Shown piece by piece: positions 25,644 to 35,039 of a stretch of 64,000 nt of DNA. Every line of letters starts with the position of its first letter. The first letter of the stretch is position 1. A program made the translations under genes and the position numbers. The stretch spans positions 62,001 to 126,000 of the forward strand of contig CALLLH010000021.1 in assembly GCA_938082505.1 (NCBI GenBank), given 5' to 3'. The notes beneath the pieces are model-generated. The model ran no database searches, was not told where the DNA came from, and was given only the letters and a program-made list of their open reading frames with translations. The DNA is from an uncultured Flavobacteriales bacterium. Lineage in GTDB: Bacteria > Bacteroidota > Bacteroidia > Flavobacteriales_D > Sanyastnellaceae.

Positions 25644-27548
25644 TCAGCCCTTGGAATTGGCTTTGATGATGCCCTCCGACAAGGAAATCTGACCCTCGGC
25701 ACGCAATTCGTCCAAAACCTCCCTGACGGCCGCCCGGTGAAAGGGTGGGACCAGCCGTTTCAGTTCCAATACCGTGACCCCCTCCTGAATCCACTGAAGC
25801 AGGGTTGCCTTCGTGGGCGACGGAGGAGGCGCACAGCAATCGCAGATGCCGCAAGGGGCAGCCCTGTTTGGGTCGAACCATTGCTCAAGCTCACAAGCCC
25901 GGCAATCCGAAGTCTCGACGTAGGCCTGCATTCTCCTCCAACGTTCCTCTGCTGCAGCCTGCTGCTTCTCCAAAATCTTGCGGGGAATTCGGGCCGAATG
26001 GGCATCCGGCCTTCCCACGTGGAACCTGACATGCATCCTGTCCTGTTGGTGCGCCCAATCGAGGATCCCCTTTTCCCTCAGTCGCCCGAGGTGGTTCCAT
26101 CCCGCTTTCATTGAACAACCCGCAGCACCGAAAACGGCCGTGGCGTCCAATGTCCAAGGAGCGCGTTTTCCGATGCCATGCCGGGCTTCCAGCGCGGCGA
26201 GGATGATGCCGTCTATTCCTTGTCGGGCCGCCTCGAAGCGGGGCTCTCCGGGGCTGGCTACCCACAGGGCTTTGGTGTCGGGACTGGATGGTTCAAGCAG
26301 AATCCAGCCAGTCCGGGACATCAAATCGAGGGAAGTCTTCACGGTGGACAGGGCGCATCCGCAACGCCTTGCCAAGGCGGGCAGCATGACCTCCTCGGGT
26401 TCATCCATGACCGCACCGATGGCCAAGCGCAATTGATTCGCCAGCCCTTGCAGGACTCCGCGAACAGCGTCCTGGGAGGGCCACTGTCGTGCCACATGGT
26501 CCGCCGTCTCACCGAGGGACTTGCCATCCAGGAACATCTCGGCCCAGGCGGGCTCTCCATCCCGTCCCGCTCTTCCGGCTTCCTGGATGTAACCCTCAAG
26601 GGAGTCGGATACATGGGCATGGGCAATGTGCCGGACATCGGGTTTGTCGATGCCCATGCCAAAGGCGCTGGTGCAGGCCAGAATGCGCAGCGACCCTGAA
26701 ATCCAATCCGCCTGATGGGTTTCCCGCATCGACCGGGGCATGCCCGCGTGGTACGGGGCTGCATCCAGGCCATGCGCCGTGAGCATCCCGGCCATGGCCT
26801 CGGCTTCCCTGCGGGTGCGCACATAAAGGATGGCGGAACCCTGCAGGCGATGGGCCCAATCGATGATGGCGGCATGGCGATCGCGCACGGTTCGGACGGC
26901 AAAGGAGAGGTTGCTCCGCCGCATGGTGGCTCGGAACCGCATGCCATTCCTCATGCCGAGCAGACTTTCAATGTCATCGGCCACCTGCTCCGTCGCCGTG
27001 GCGGTCAGCGCAATCCAGCTGGCCTTGGGATGCCACGTCCTGATCTTGCCGATTTCGAGGTAATCCGAGCGGAACGAGTGGCCCCATTGGCTGACGCAAT
27101 GGGCTTCATCGACGGCCACTGTGCGCACATCCATGGCCTTGCATGCCGCTTCGAATGCAGGCGCATTTAACCGTTCAGGTGCCACAAAAAGAAAGCCCCC
27201 CGGACCGAAGCGGAAATTGTCCAGGACGCGTTCAACCTCCGACCGGTGTATGCCGGCCGTGAGCGATGCGGCGTGAACACCGCGACGGACCAGACCGGAC
27301 ACCTGGTCTGTCATGAGGGCCACGAGCGGACTGATGACCAGGCAAACCCCACCGCGCACGAGTCCCGGGACCTGATAACAAATGGACTTCCCCCCACCGG
27401 TGGGCAGGATGGCCAGGGTATCCCTGCCTTCGGCGGCAGCCTGCACCACGGGGATCTGGTCGGCCCTGAACCCCGGATAACCCCAATGCTCCCGCAACAC
27501 ATCTTCCAACGCGTTCAGTGAGGGACGGAATGGGGGCTCTTGTGCCAT
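25644..27548 (-). CDS. recQ: RecQ family ATP-dependent DNA helicase
   Basis: 3'-5' DNA helicase for recombination and fork repair. 634 residues from Met at 27548. Helicase motifs: motif 0 WGYPGFRADQ, motif I LAILPTGGGKSICYQV, motif II VAVDEAHCVSQWGHSFR, motif III ALTATATEQV, motif V ACTSAFGMGIDKPDVRHI, motif VI YIQEAGRAGRDGEPA. The RecQ zinc site follows late (CRACELEQWFD, CGICDCCAPP). No HRDC domain is evident. The annotated frame could extend 67 residues to 27749, but that part overlaps the divergent tpiA start region and has no family similarity. The placement of the cysteines near the C-terminus after a winged-helix-like stretch resembles the short Bacteroidota RecQ paralogues. Confidence 0.94.
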   Translation of the reverse strand: MAQEPPFRPSLNALEDVLREHWGYPGFRADQIPVVQAAAEGRDTLAILPTGGGKSICYQVPGLVRGGVCLVISPLVALMTDQVSGLVRRGVHAASLTAGIHRSEVERVLDNFRFGPGGFLFVAPERLNAPAFEAACKAMDVRTVAVDEAHCVSQWGHSFRSDYLEIGKIRTWHPKASWIALTATATEQVADDIESLLGMRNGMRFRATMRRSNLSFAVRTVRDRHAAIIDWAHRLQGSAILYVRTRREAEAMAGMLTAHGLDAAPYHAGMPRSMRETHQADWISGSLRILACTSAFGMGIDKPDVRHIAHAHVSDSLEGYIQEAGRAGRDGEPAWAEMFLDGKSLGETADHVARQWPSQDAVRGVLQGLANQLRLAIGAVMDEPEEVMLPALARRCGCALSTVKTSLDLMSRTGWILLEPSSPDTKALWVASPGEPRFEAARQGIDGIILAALEARHGIGKRAPWTLDATAVFGAAGCSMKAGWNHLGRLREKGILDWAHQQDRMHVRFHVGRPDAHSARIPRKILEKQQAAAEERWRRMQAYVETSDCRACELEQWFDPNRAAPCGICDCCAPPPSPTKATLLQWIQEGVTVLELKRLVPPFHRAAVREVLDELRAEGQISLSEGIIKANSKG

Positions 27549-27642
27549 TTCCTGTGCTTTGGCGGTGCAGGCATGTTCTGTCGGTTCTACCTTTCGCCCT
27601 GAACCAACGAGGGGATCCTGCCCCGATGCAAACCACCGAAAG

Positions 27643-28422
27643 ATGTTCGTAGCTGGCAATTGGAAGAGCAACAAGTCATTCAACGAGGCGAAGGAATTTG
27701 CCAACGTCATGTCGGCCATGTCCGCCATGCCTGAAGGCGTGGAAGTCATGGTCGCCCCGCCGACGCCCTATCTCGCCGCCATGGGGCAGCTGGAGTGGCC
27801 CTGTCGCCTCGGGGCACAGAATGTTTCGGCCACCGGACCCGGTGCGCAGACGGGGGAATACACCGCCGAGATGCTGGCGGGCTGTGGCGTTCAGGATGTC
27901 ATCGTGGGCCACAGCGAGCGTCGCGATGGCCATGGCGAGGACGACGAGGCTGTGGCAGAAAAGGTCAACCGGGTCCTCGAGGCAGGACTGCGCGTAGTGT
28001 TCTGTTGCGGAGAATCACTGCAGGACCGCCAGACCGATGTCCACTTCGACAAGGTACTCCGCCAGATGGGGTCGGGCATCCTTCATCTTCCGGTGGAGTT
28101 GCTGGACCGTGTGGTGGTGGCCTATGAGCCCATCTGGGCGATCGGCACGGGATTGACCGCGACAGCCGAGCAGGCACAAGAGATGCACGCCGCCATCCGG
28201 GGTTGGTTGCGCGAAGCCTATGATGAGAGCACCGCATCCCGCATACCCCTCTTGTATGGAGGCAGCTGCAAGCCGGGCAATGCAGACGAGTTGTTCGCAT
28301 GCGCGGACGTCGACGGGGGGTTGATCGGAGGTGCTGCACTGGACCCGGAATCGTTCAGGGCCATCGTCGACGCTGCCGGCCGCGTGGCGGCGACCAGGAT
28401 GCACGTGGACACGAACTCCTGA
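27643..28422 (+). CDS. tpiA: triosephosphate isomerase
   Basis: Glycolytic interconversion of dihydroxyacetone phosphate and glyceraldehyde 3-phosphate. 259 residues from Met at 27643 (MFVAGNWKSNKSF). Catalytic residues are visible: Asn/Lys in GNWKSNK, His in DVIVGHSERR, Glu in VVAYEPIWAIGTG. The phosphate loops LYGGSCKPGNADEL and GGLIGGAALDPESF are present. The frame extends upstream to 27559 without conserved sequence. It is divergent from recQ and followed after two bases by prmA, a pairing common in Bacteroidota. Confidence 0.98.
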   Translation: MFVAGNWKSNKSFNEAKEFANVMSAMSAMPEGVEVMVAPPTPYLAAMGQLEWPCRLGAQNVSATGPGAQTGEYTAEMLAGCGVQDVIVGHSERRDGHGEDDEAVAEKVNRVLEAGLRVVFCCGESLQDRQTDVHFDKVLRQMGSGILHLPVELLDRVVVAYEPIWAIGTGLTATAEQAQEMHAAIRGWLREAYDESTASRIPLLYGGSCKPGNADELFACADVDGGLIGGAALDPESFRAIVDAAGRVAATRMHVDTNS

Positions 28423-28424
28423 GT

Positions 28425-29279
28425 ATGGCGTGGAAGCGCATTCACGTCCGTTGCTCACCTGAGCAGCCGGGGCATGAAATCGCCACTGCATGGCTCGCGG
28501 AAGCGGGATGCAGCATGTTCGAGGAGACCCCTGAAGGCCTTCAGGCCTATGCCCAATCCGAGGAAATCGACCAGCATTTGTTGGGCACGATTGAGCGGGA
28601 TCTGGCGACGATGGGGCTGCTGGAATGGCGCGTTTCAGAAGTGGAAGAGGAGAATTGGAATGCCCGTTGGGAATCCGACTACCCCGAAGTGGAGGTGGGC
28701 ACTGCTGTCAGAATTTCGGCGCCATTCCATGCCCGGTTGGATGCTGGAGGATTCGCCCACCAGATCACCATCCAACCACGGATGGCGTTTGGTACGGGAC
28801 ACCATGGCACGACGGCTGGCATTCTGGCCGAAATGGCCGAAATGGATTGGAGCGGGAAGCGCGTATTGGACATGGGTTGCGGTTCGGGAGTGCTGGGAAT
28901 CTATGCAGCGCTGAGGGGAGCCAGCGAGGTGGTCTTGATCGACATTGACCCTTGGAGTGTGCGCAACACGATTGAAAATCTCGAGCTCAACGTCCTTGGA
29001 CCGCATGCGCGATGTGAAGTCAGGGAGGGCGGAGCGGCCGCACTGAAGAGCGAGGAGAAGGGGCGATTCGATGTGGTCATCGCCAACATCAACCGGAACA
29101 TCCTCATGGAGGACATGCAGGACTATTCTGAGGTTGCCGCTGCCGGGGCCACATTGATGCTCAGTGGATTCATGGCACCGGATGTGTCCATCCTCCAGAC
29201 CTGTGCCGCGCAGTGGGGATGGCAAAATCCATCCGTTCGTGCCCAGGAGGAATGGAGGGTGCTTACCCTTCGAAGGTGA
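28425..29279 (+). CDS. prmA: ribosomal protein L11 methyltransferase
   Basis: SAM-dependent trimethylation of ribosomal protein L11. 284 residues from Met at 28425, two bases after the tpiA stop; the longer frame reaches back into tpiA and is rejected. The N-terminal L11-binding domain includes ENWNARWESDYPEVEVG. The catalytic domain starts with QPRMAFGTGHHGTTAG, followed by SAM motif VLDMGCGSGVLGIYAAL and the NIN-type motif VVIANINRNIL. All are diagnostic for PrmA. The last 17 bases overlap the convergent porT gene. Confidence 0.96.
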   Translation: MAWKRIHVRCSPEQPGHEIATAWLAEAGCSMFEETPEGLQAYAQSEEIDQHLLGTIERDLATMGLLEWRVSEVEEENWNARWESDYPEVEVGTAVRISAPFHARLDAGGFAHQITIQPRMAFGTGHHGTTAGILAEMAEMDWSGKRVLDMGCGSGVLGIYAALRGASEVVLIDIDPWSVRNTIENLELNVLGPHARCEVREGGAAALKSEEKGRFDVVIANINRNILMEDMQDYSEVAAAGATLMLSGFMAPDVSILQTCAAQWGWQNPSVRAQEEWRVLTLRR

Positions 29280-30000
29280 AGCTGATGATGAAGCTGCGGG
29301 TACGCAACTGATCGAAGGCCGCACTGAAGGGCGTATCGTCCTGGATCAGTACGTTGCGCATTCCGAATTCCGTCTTCATTTCTACTGAGAATTTGAAGAA
29401 GGGCAGGAAGAAATCGGCCCCGGCGCCGAGGTCGATGCTCGAATTTCCCTTGCTCAGTTTGAGGATATAGCCATCCTGCAGGCTTTGGTTCACATCGGCC
29501 TGACTCTGCATGTCGCGGCTGAACTTGCCGCCGATGAGGGCATAAGGGGCAAAGTTGCCGATGCGGTCCGTCCTGAGCTTGACGACAAAGGGGAAATCCA
29601 GATAGACACTCTCGGTGCGGACATTGACCGGTTGGGTGGTCCCGTCCGCATTGCGGAATCGGAAGAGTAGGCCCCGGTCCTGAAAGCTCAATCCGGGGAT
29701 GAAGCGGATGCGGATGGTCGGATTGACATTGAGCGAGGCGAGCAGGGCCAGATTGAATCCGGAGAGTGCGTTGTTCTCGACACTGAGCAGGCTGTCTGCA
29801 AAGGTGAAATCCGGGCGCAGCCTGAAGTTGAAGCTGCTGCTGTTTCCGCTCAAGAGGAATCCGAAGTGGTAGGCGCGATAATCGAACTTGGCGAGGTTCT
29901 CCTTGGCGGTCTGGGCCTGTGTGCCCAGGGCCAACGACAGGAGCAGGGCCACCCCGGTGACGCGGATGGTGGATCTGCTGAAGGAGGAAGAGCGGTTCAT
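29263..30000 (-). CDS. porT: PorT-like type IX secretion outer-membrane protein
   Basis: Outer-membrane beta-barrel protein required for T9SS function. 245 residues from Met at 30000 with a signal peptide ending TQAQ. The family's opening strand is recognisable: FDYRAYHFGFLLSGNSSSFN. Later strands include GFNLALLASLNVNPTIRIRF, ESVYLDFPFVVKLR and YALIGGKFSRDMQSQ. The C-terminus SFIISFTFEG ends in an outer-membrane beta-signal-like aromatic strand. The upstream extension to 30147 has no similarity. The T9SS role fits the many sorting-domain proteins and the PorE homologue in this window. A generic PorT-family barrel with another role is possible. Confidence 0.85.
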   Translation of the reverse strand: MNRSSSFSRSTIRVTGVALLLSLALGTQAQTAKENLAKFDYRAYHFGFLLSGNSSSFNFRLRPDFTFADSLLSVENNALSGFNLALLASLNVNPTIRIRFIPGLSFQDRGLLFRFRNADGTTQPVNVRTESVYLDFPFVVKLRTDRIGNFAPYALIGGKFSRDMQSQADVNQSLQDGYILKLSKGNSSIDLGAGADFFLPFFKFSVEMKTEFGMRNVLIQDDTPFSAAFDQLRTRSFIISFTFEG

Positions 30001-30053
30001 CTGCCGGTGTCGGAATGCAACGCATCCCGTAAGGCGAAATTGCGGCAACAGGT

Positions 30054-30620
30054 TCACCCCCGCAACCATTGGCCCATCATGGCCGCAAACAAGGCTGTGG
30101 TCATGGCGGCAGCGACCCACATCAACAAGCTTGCAGTGAAGTGCCACATGGGGTCGAATTGGAACCGCAATCCCTCCAGGACGTTTTGTCTGGCCGTTTC
30201 CCGGTCCATGTGGGCCAATCGCTCATCCTGCGCCTGCAGTTCGGCATAGGCCACATCATCGGAAAGCGACTTGTCGATAAACCGCTCCCGCTCCAATTGA
30301 CGCAGTGCCGTTGTGTCGGCGCAGACGACATGATGGAAGCAGACCGTGCTGACCGAGGCGAGCGATGCATACAAGATGGCGGGCCTCAAGGTCTGCTTGA
30401 ACCTGGAAATCAGGTGAGGATCCACAAACCGTTGGAAACCAAATAGCAAGCAGATTGCGAGCAGGAGGAAAAAGTGGGCGAGTACGCCCGTGGTGACCCC
30501 CGTTTCGAATGGCATCCTACCCGCCGTTCCAAGGCGGATGGTCCACCAGAAGGAGATGGCAATCCAAGGTGCAAAAGGCAAGAAGGCCTTCGCCTTGTTC
30601 ACCTCAACCGTGTCAGCCAT
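30054..30620 (-). CDS. four-helix inner-membrane protein, DUF4199-like
   Basis: 188 residues with four predicted membrane segments (about 12-30, 43-62, 78-98 and 165-185) and a charged stretch of about 55 residues between the third and fourth ([16 protein letters not shown] and following). This layout fits the DUF4199 family common in Bacteroidota, but the match is by shape only. Its start codon overlaps the rho stop by 8 bases, so it is translationally coupled to rho. No function is known. Confidence 0.75.
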   Translation of the reverse strand: MADTVEVNKAKAFLPFAPWIAISFWWTIRLGTAGRMPFETGVTTGVLAHFFLLLAICLLFGFQRFVDPHLISRFKQTLRPAILYASLASVSTVCFHHVVCADTTALRQLERERFIDKSLSDDVAYAELQAQDERLAHMDRETARQNVLEGLRFQFDPMWHFTASLLMWVAAAMTTALFAAMMGQWLRG

Positions 30621-32385
30621 TCATCGTGATGAGGAACTCCTCATTCGATTCAGTCCGACCCATGCGGTCCTTGAGGAACTCCATCGCTTCGATGGGGTTC
30701 ATGTCCGAAAGGTGTTTCCGCAACACCCAGATGCGCTGGAGCAATTCCTTGTGCATCAACAAGTCCTCGCGGCGTGTACCGGAGGAAAGGATATCGATGG
30801 CGGGGTAGATGCGGCGGTTGGAGATGCGGCGGTCGAGCTGCAATTCCATGTTGCCGGTGCCCTTGAACTCCTCGAAGATGACCTCGTCCATCTTGGATCC
30901 GGTTTCCGTCAAGGCCGTTGCAATGATGCTCAAGGAGCCCCCGTTCTCGATGTTCCTCGCTGCACCAAAGAAGCGCTTTGGCTTCTGCAGGGCGTTGGAT
31001 TCGACACCACCTGAAAGCACCTTTCCAGAACCAGGAGCTACTGTATTGTAGGCACGGGCCAGTCGGGTGATTGAGTCCAGGAGAATGCACACGTCATGGC
31101 CGCACTCTACCATACGCTTGGATTTCTCCAACACGATTTCGGCAATCTTCACGTGGCGGTCTGCGGGCTCGTCAAACGTAGAGGCAATAACCTCTGCGTT
31201 CACGCTGCGCTTCATATCCGTGACCTCCTCAGGACGCTCATCAATCAGTAGGATGATGAGATAGGTTTCGGGGTGGTTTTCGGCGATGGCATTGGCCACA
31301 TCCTTCAACAAAGTCGTCTTTCCGGTTTTCGGCTGGGAGACGATCATGCCCCGCTGGCCCTTTCCAATGGGGGAGAACAGGTCCATCACACGGGTGGACA
31401 TGTTGCCGTTCTTTCCGGCGAGATTGAAGGCCTCCTGCGGGAACAGGGGCGTCAGGTATTTGAAGGGCACCCGGTCCCGCACCCAGGACGGATCCCGGCC
31501 GTTGACCTTGAGCACCTCCACCATGGGGTAGTATTTGTCTCCCTTACGCGGAGGGCGAATGGAACAGACGATGTTGTCTCCCGTCTGCAATCCGGATGCC
31601 TTGATCTGTCGGTTGCTGACGTAGACGTCATCCGGGCTGTTGAGGTAGTTGTAGTCGGCACTGCGCAGATAGCCGAAGCCCTCTGGCATGATTTCGAGGA
31701 CCCCTTCTGCCTGGGCGATGCCATCGAAGTTGAATCCGTGCTCTTCAGGCTCACCAAGTCGGTCGCGATCGCGGTCACGGCGATCACCGCGATCCTTGCG
31801 ATCACCGCGATCATTGCGGTCTCCGCGGTTGTTGCGTTCTCCGCGGTCGTTGCGTTCTCCGCGGTCGTTGCGTTCTCCGCGGTCGTTGCGGTCTCCGCGG
31901 TCGTTGCGGTCTCCGCGGCTGTTTCGGCCACGGTCCTTGCGGTCTCCGCGATCATCGCGGTCACGGCGGTTGCCGCGGTCGTTCTTTTGCTCCTCTCCGC
32001 TGCTTTCTTGCTCGCCTTCCTTCTGCTGTCCGTTCTGCTTCGCGTCCGGTTCGTTCTTGTCGCGGCGGCGGCCACGATCGACAGTCCCGTTGGCAGCATC
32101 CTTTCGACTGGGATTTTCCTGGCTTTCGACGGATTCACCACTGGGGGCGCTGTCCTTTTTGGCAGCTGCCCGCTCACGGCCACGGCCGGAACCGGAAGCT
32201 TCCTTTTTTGGGGTTTCTTCTGCCTCCAGCTTGGCTTTCGCGCTGGTGGAGACGGCCTGCTCGTCGAGGATGGCATAGACCAATTCCTGCTTCTTCAACT
32301 TGTCCGTGCGGGCAATATTGAGCTCCTTGGCAATGTCTCGGAGCTCGGCAACCTTTCGGCTGTTCAAATCAATGATGTCGTACAT
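30613..32385 (-). CDS. rho: transcription termination factor Rho with Arg/Asp-rich insertion
   Basis: Hexameric RNA-dependent ATPase that terminates transcription. 590 residues against ~420 in E. coli. Residues 1-~45 are the Rho N-terminal domain ([19 protein letters not shown]). Residues ~60-210 are low-complexity, with repeated [20 protein letters not shown] units. The RNA-binding cold-shock-like domain follows ([20 protein letters not shown]). The ATPase core has Walker [54 protein letters not shown] and the Q/R-loop [20 protein letters not shown]. The insertion is typical of Bacteroidota Rho, though its length varies. The 8-base overlap with the next gene implies coupling. Confidence 0.97.
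   Translation of the reverse strand: MYDIIDLNSRKVAELRDIAKELNIARTDKLKKQELVYAILDEQAVSTSAKAKLEAEETPKKEASGSGRGRERAAAKKDSAPSGESVESQENPSRKDAANGTVDRGRRRDKNEPDAKQNGQQKEGEQESSGEEQKNDRGNRRDRDDRGDRKDRGRNSRGDRNDRGDRNDRGERNDRGERNDRGERNNRGDRNDRGDRKDRGDRRDRDRDRLGEPEEHGFNFDGIAQAEGVLEIMPEGFGYLRSADYNYLNSPDDVYVSNRQIKASGLQTGDNIVCSIRPPRKGDKYYPMVEVLKVNGRDPSWVRDRVPFKYLTPLFPQEAFNLAGKNGNMSTRVMDLFSPIGKGQRGMIVSQPKTGKTTLLKDVANAIAENHPETYLIILLIDERPEEVTDMKRSVNAEVIASTFDEPADRHVKIAEIVLEKSKRMVECGHDVCILLDSITRLARAYNTVAPGSGKVLSGGVESNALQKPKRFFGAARNIENGGSLSIIATALTETGSKMDEVIFEEFKGTGNMELQLDRRISNRRIYPAIDILSSGTRREDLLMHKELLQRIWVLRKHLSDMNPIEAMEFLKDRMGRTESNEEFLITMNG
31758..31985. repeat. in-frame tandem repeat encoding the Rho Arg/Asp-rich insertion
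   Basis: About 18-base units related to GTTCTCCGCGGTCGTTGC repeat with variation across this stretch, each encoding RGDRND-like hexapeptides on the minus strand. The near-identity of neighbouring units suggests recent slippage or unequal exchange. Confidence 0.8.
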
Positions 32386-32507
32386 GTGGGGTTCCCACCT
32401 GAGTGGGCGAACTGTGCATTCTACTTTCCCTGAGGGGAGGCCCGGAGGCCGCGCATCAAACGATGCATGGCAAGTTTACGACAACTTTTGCGGTTGACCG
32501 CGATTAT

Positions 32508-32999
32508 TCAGCGCGGCCCCAGTTCCACCACCTCCGGATCCCGGATCGAACCACCGCGCAAATTGAACCGGAGCAAGGTGCGCATGCGGTGGAAACCTTG
32601 CTTCCCGGCGGCTCCGGGATTGAGGTGGATCCCGCCCCAGCTCTTGTCGGGTTTGACCATCAGGATATGCGAATGTCCGCACACGAAGATGTCCGGGCGA
32701 TGCTGGGTCAACCCACGCCTGATTCCCTGGGCATAACGGCCTGGGCGCCCCCCGATGTGGGTCATCCAAATGATGCAGCCTTCCCTCTCGAAGTGCTGAT
32801 GTTCCGGGAAATCCCTGCGTATGAGCTGGTCGTCGATGTTGCCATGCACCGCGAGGAGCGGGGCCTGTTTGGCGAGGGCGTCTGTCACCCTGAAATGACC
32901 GATGTCGCCTGCATGCCAGATTTCATCACATCCCGAAAGGTGATGCAGGATTCGGTCATCGATGTGTCCATGGGTGTCACTGAGCAGACCGATGCGCAT
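32508..32999 (-). CDS. YfcE/MJ0936-type metallophosphoesterase
   Basis: Single-domain calcineurin-like phosphodiesterase, 163 residues from Met at 32999. Metal-binding motifs in order: MRIGLLSDTHGHID, EIWHAGDIGHF, LAVHGNIDD, MTHIGGRPG, and VCGHSHILMV with LNPGAAG. The frame runs a further 148 residues upstream without similarity and overlaps the divergent porE start, so the internal Met is chosen. Substrate unknown; the family acts on cyclic or artificial phosphodiesters in vitro. Confidence 0.92.
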   Translation of the reverse strand: MRIGLLSDTHGHIDDRILHHLSGCDEIWHAGDIGHFRVTDALAKQAPLLAVHGNIDDQLIRRDFPEHQHFEREGCIIWMTHIGGRPGRYAQGIRRGLTQHRPDIFVCGHSHILMVKPDKSWGGIHLNPGAAGKQGFHRMRTLLRFNLRGGSIRDPEVVELGPR

Positions 33000-33062
33000 G
33001 GGGGCAAGTTCGCCCAAGTGATGCGATTGGCCCCATCTTGGCGTTCTACAAGCAGCCCTTTC

Positions 33063-35030
33063 ATGAAACCGATGTTTCCGCTTCTCCGATTGTTGTTTCT
33101 GTTGTTCGTCGCTCCAATGGCCAGCGTGTTTGGCCAACCTGACGCTCGGCTGCACACGGAAAGCAAGAAAGCCATCAAACTCTATCGCAGGGCCATGGAA
33201 ATCAGCAGGGAGGCCATGGTGTCCCCGGAGGGCAGGGATCAGGCCAGGGGGGAGGTCGAGGATGATCTGCTGAAGGCGCTGGAGCTCGACCCCGGTTTTG
33301 CAGAGGCCGAACGCGTTTTGGCCGCCCTTCGGTTCGATGAAGGCCGATTCAGAGAATCGCGGGACCACTATGCCCATTACCTCGCCCACGCCGGTGAAGA
33401 TTGGATCCGGGATCACCTCGCCTGGGCGGAAGCGGCTCGGCATGCCCTGGATCCCGAGGGAATGAAGGAGGCCATGGTGAGGATGCGGGCGATTCCCGGT
33501 GTGATGGAAGGGCCGGACGTCGAGCTCATGGAGCGGATCGCCAAGGATGCGGAGTTCATGGCGGAAGCGTTGAAGTCACCCGTGGCCCCGAATGCAGAGG
33601 CACTGCCCGCCCCGGTTTCGACATTGGAGGACGAGTATTTTCCGAGCATCTGGCTGGCTGGGGAGGCACTGGTGTTCACCCGACGTGTGACCGACCCTCG
33701 CTGGGATCAGGGGCAGGAGGACCTGTTCGTCACACGGAAGTCTTCCGAGGGATGGGGACATCCCCAGCCATTGCAGGGACTCAATACACTGGACAATGAG
33801 GGCGCCGCTTCGCTGTCCGGGGATGGCCGCAGCATCGTTTTTACCACCTGCCGGGAGGCCGACCGTCCCGGCCAGGGAGCCCACAGGGGCAGTTGTGATC
33901 TCTACTCGGCTTACCGCTTTGAGAATACATGGAGCAGTCCCGAAAACCTGGGGCCGGTCAACTCATCCGCCTGGGAAAGCCAGCCCTGCCTCAGTCCGGA
34001 TGCGCGCCAACTTTACTTCACGCGGGGAGCGGGGCGGGCAGGCAGCCGCAAATACGACCTCTTCACGGCTCGCAGAAAGGAAGACGGCACTTGGGGCGAT
34101 CCCTTCCGCATGGGCGGTGGGGTCAATTCCTCAGGCAAGGAGATGCGGCCTTTCATCCACCCCGATGGGCGTCACCTGTATTTCGCGTCGGATGGTCGAA
34201 CGGGGATGGGAGGAATGGACCTCTTTGTCTGCACGCTCGACGCGGAAGGACGCTGGGGAATGCCCGTCAACCTGGGATGGCCCATCAATACACCCGATGA
34301 TGAAACCGGACTGGTCGTGGCCTCCGATGGGGTGACGGCTTATTTCAGCCGTGAGGTGGAAGGACAACTCGATCTCCATGTGCTGACTTTGCCCGCTCCC
34401 GTCGCAGCCGACCCCACTGCGGCCATGGAGGGACGGTTGACCAATTCCGCAGGCCGCCCGCTCGCCCAAGGCCGCATCACCTTGCTGGACAGGGCTACGG
34501 GAGTGCCATTCGCTGAGGCCTTGGCTACAACGGACGGCACCTATCACGTCCCGGTCCCATTGGACCGTCCTTTCGCAGTCATGGCCGAAGCCCCGGGACA
34601 CCTCTTTCAATCGGAACGCATTGAAACGGGGACCTTGACGGAGCGCACAGAACGAAATTTCCGTCTCGAGCCGATGGGGACAGGCTTAGAGGTCGTGCTG
34701 CAGAATGTCTTTTTCTCCAGCGGAAGTGCCGAGCTCGGCGAAGAATCACTTGCTGAATTGCAGCGTGTCGGGCAGTGGCTTGCGGCCCAACCCGGGGTGC
34801 GCATGGAAGTGGGCGGCCACACCGATGATGTGGGGGCAGCTGCCGACAACCTGGCGCTTTCCGATGAGCGGGCCGCTCGGGTCCTGGAAGTTCTGCTTTC
34901 TGCCGGAGCAGCGCGGTCGCAGCTCACTTCAAAAGGCTACGGCCAATCACAGCCTGCCGTGGACGGGACCACCGACGGGGCGCGGCAGCAGAACCGACGC
35001 ACCACCCTCAGGGTGATTGAAGTGGACTGA
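33063..35030 (+). CDS. porE: PorE-like OmpA family protein of the T9SS
   Basis: Periplasmic/outer-membrane protein linking T9SS complexes to peptidoglycan. 655 residues from Met at 33063, with signal peptide MKPMFPLLRLLFLLFVAPMA. Domain order matches PorE: TPR-like helices (~30-180, ALELDPGFAEAERVLAAL), a PD40/WD40-type propeller (~190-440, repeated LSxDGRxIVFTT, LSPDARQLYFTR, IHPDGRHLYFASDGR), a carboxypeptidase-regulatory-like domain (~445-535) and an OmpA domain (~545-655: NVFFSSGSAELGEESL, MEVGGHTDDVG, LSDERAARVLEVL). The OmpA domain should bind peptidoglycan. The 220 residues upstream in frame lie over the divergent phosphoesterase gene and are not coding. Other TPR-PD40-OmpA proteins exist, so the PorE assignment is strong but not certain. 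Confidence 0.85.
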   Translation: MKPMFPLLRLLFLLFVAPMASVFGQPDARLHTESKKAIKLYRRAMEISREAMVSPEGRDQARGEVEDDLLKALELDPGFAEAERVLAALRFDEGRFRESRDHYAHYLAHAGEDWIRDHLAWAEAARHALDPEGMKEAMVRMRAIPGVMEGPDVELMERIAKDAEFMAEALKSPVAPNAEALPAPVSTLEDEYFPSIWLAGEALVFTRRVTDPRWDQGQEDLFVTRKSSEGWGHPQPLQGLNTLDNEGAASLSGDGRSIVFTTCREADRPGQGAHRGSCDLYSAYRFENTWSSPENLGPVNSSAWESQPCLSPDARQLYFTRGAGRAGSRKYDLFTARRKEDGTWGDPFRMGGGVNSSGKEMRPFIHPDGRHLYFASDGRTGMGGMDLFVCTLDAEGRWGMPVNLGWPINTPDDETGLVVASDGVTAYFSREVEGQLDLHVLTLPAPVAADPTAAMEGRLTNSAGRPLAQGRITLLDRATGVPFAEALATTDGTYHVPVPLDRPFAVMAEAPGHLFQSERIETGTLTERTERNFRLEPMGTGLEVVLQNVFFSSGSAELGEESLAELQRVGQWLAAQPGVRMEVGGHTDDVGAAADNLALSDERAARVLEVLLSAGAARSQLTSKGYGQSQPAVDGTTDGARQQNRRTTLRVIEVD

Positions 35031-35039
35031 AGGGCGCGC

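Noticed and set aside
31273-32433. 386-residue plus-strand open frame rich in Ala/Val/Ile
   Set aside because: It is antisense to the Rho repeat; the low-complexity sequence keeps several frames open. Rho has full family motifs on the minus strand.
32403-33062. N-terminal extension of the porE frame by 220 residues
   Set aside because: It overlaps the divergent phosphoesterase; the signal peptide at 33063 marks the true start.
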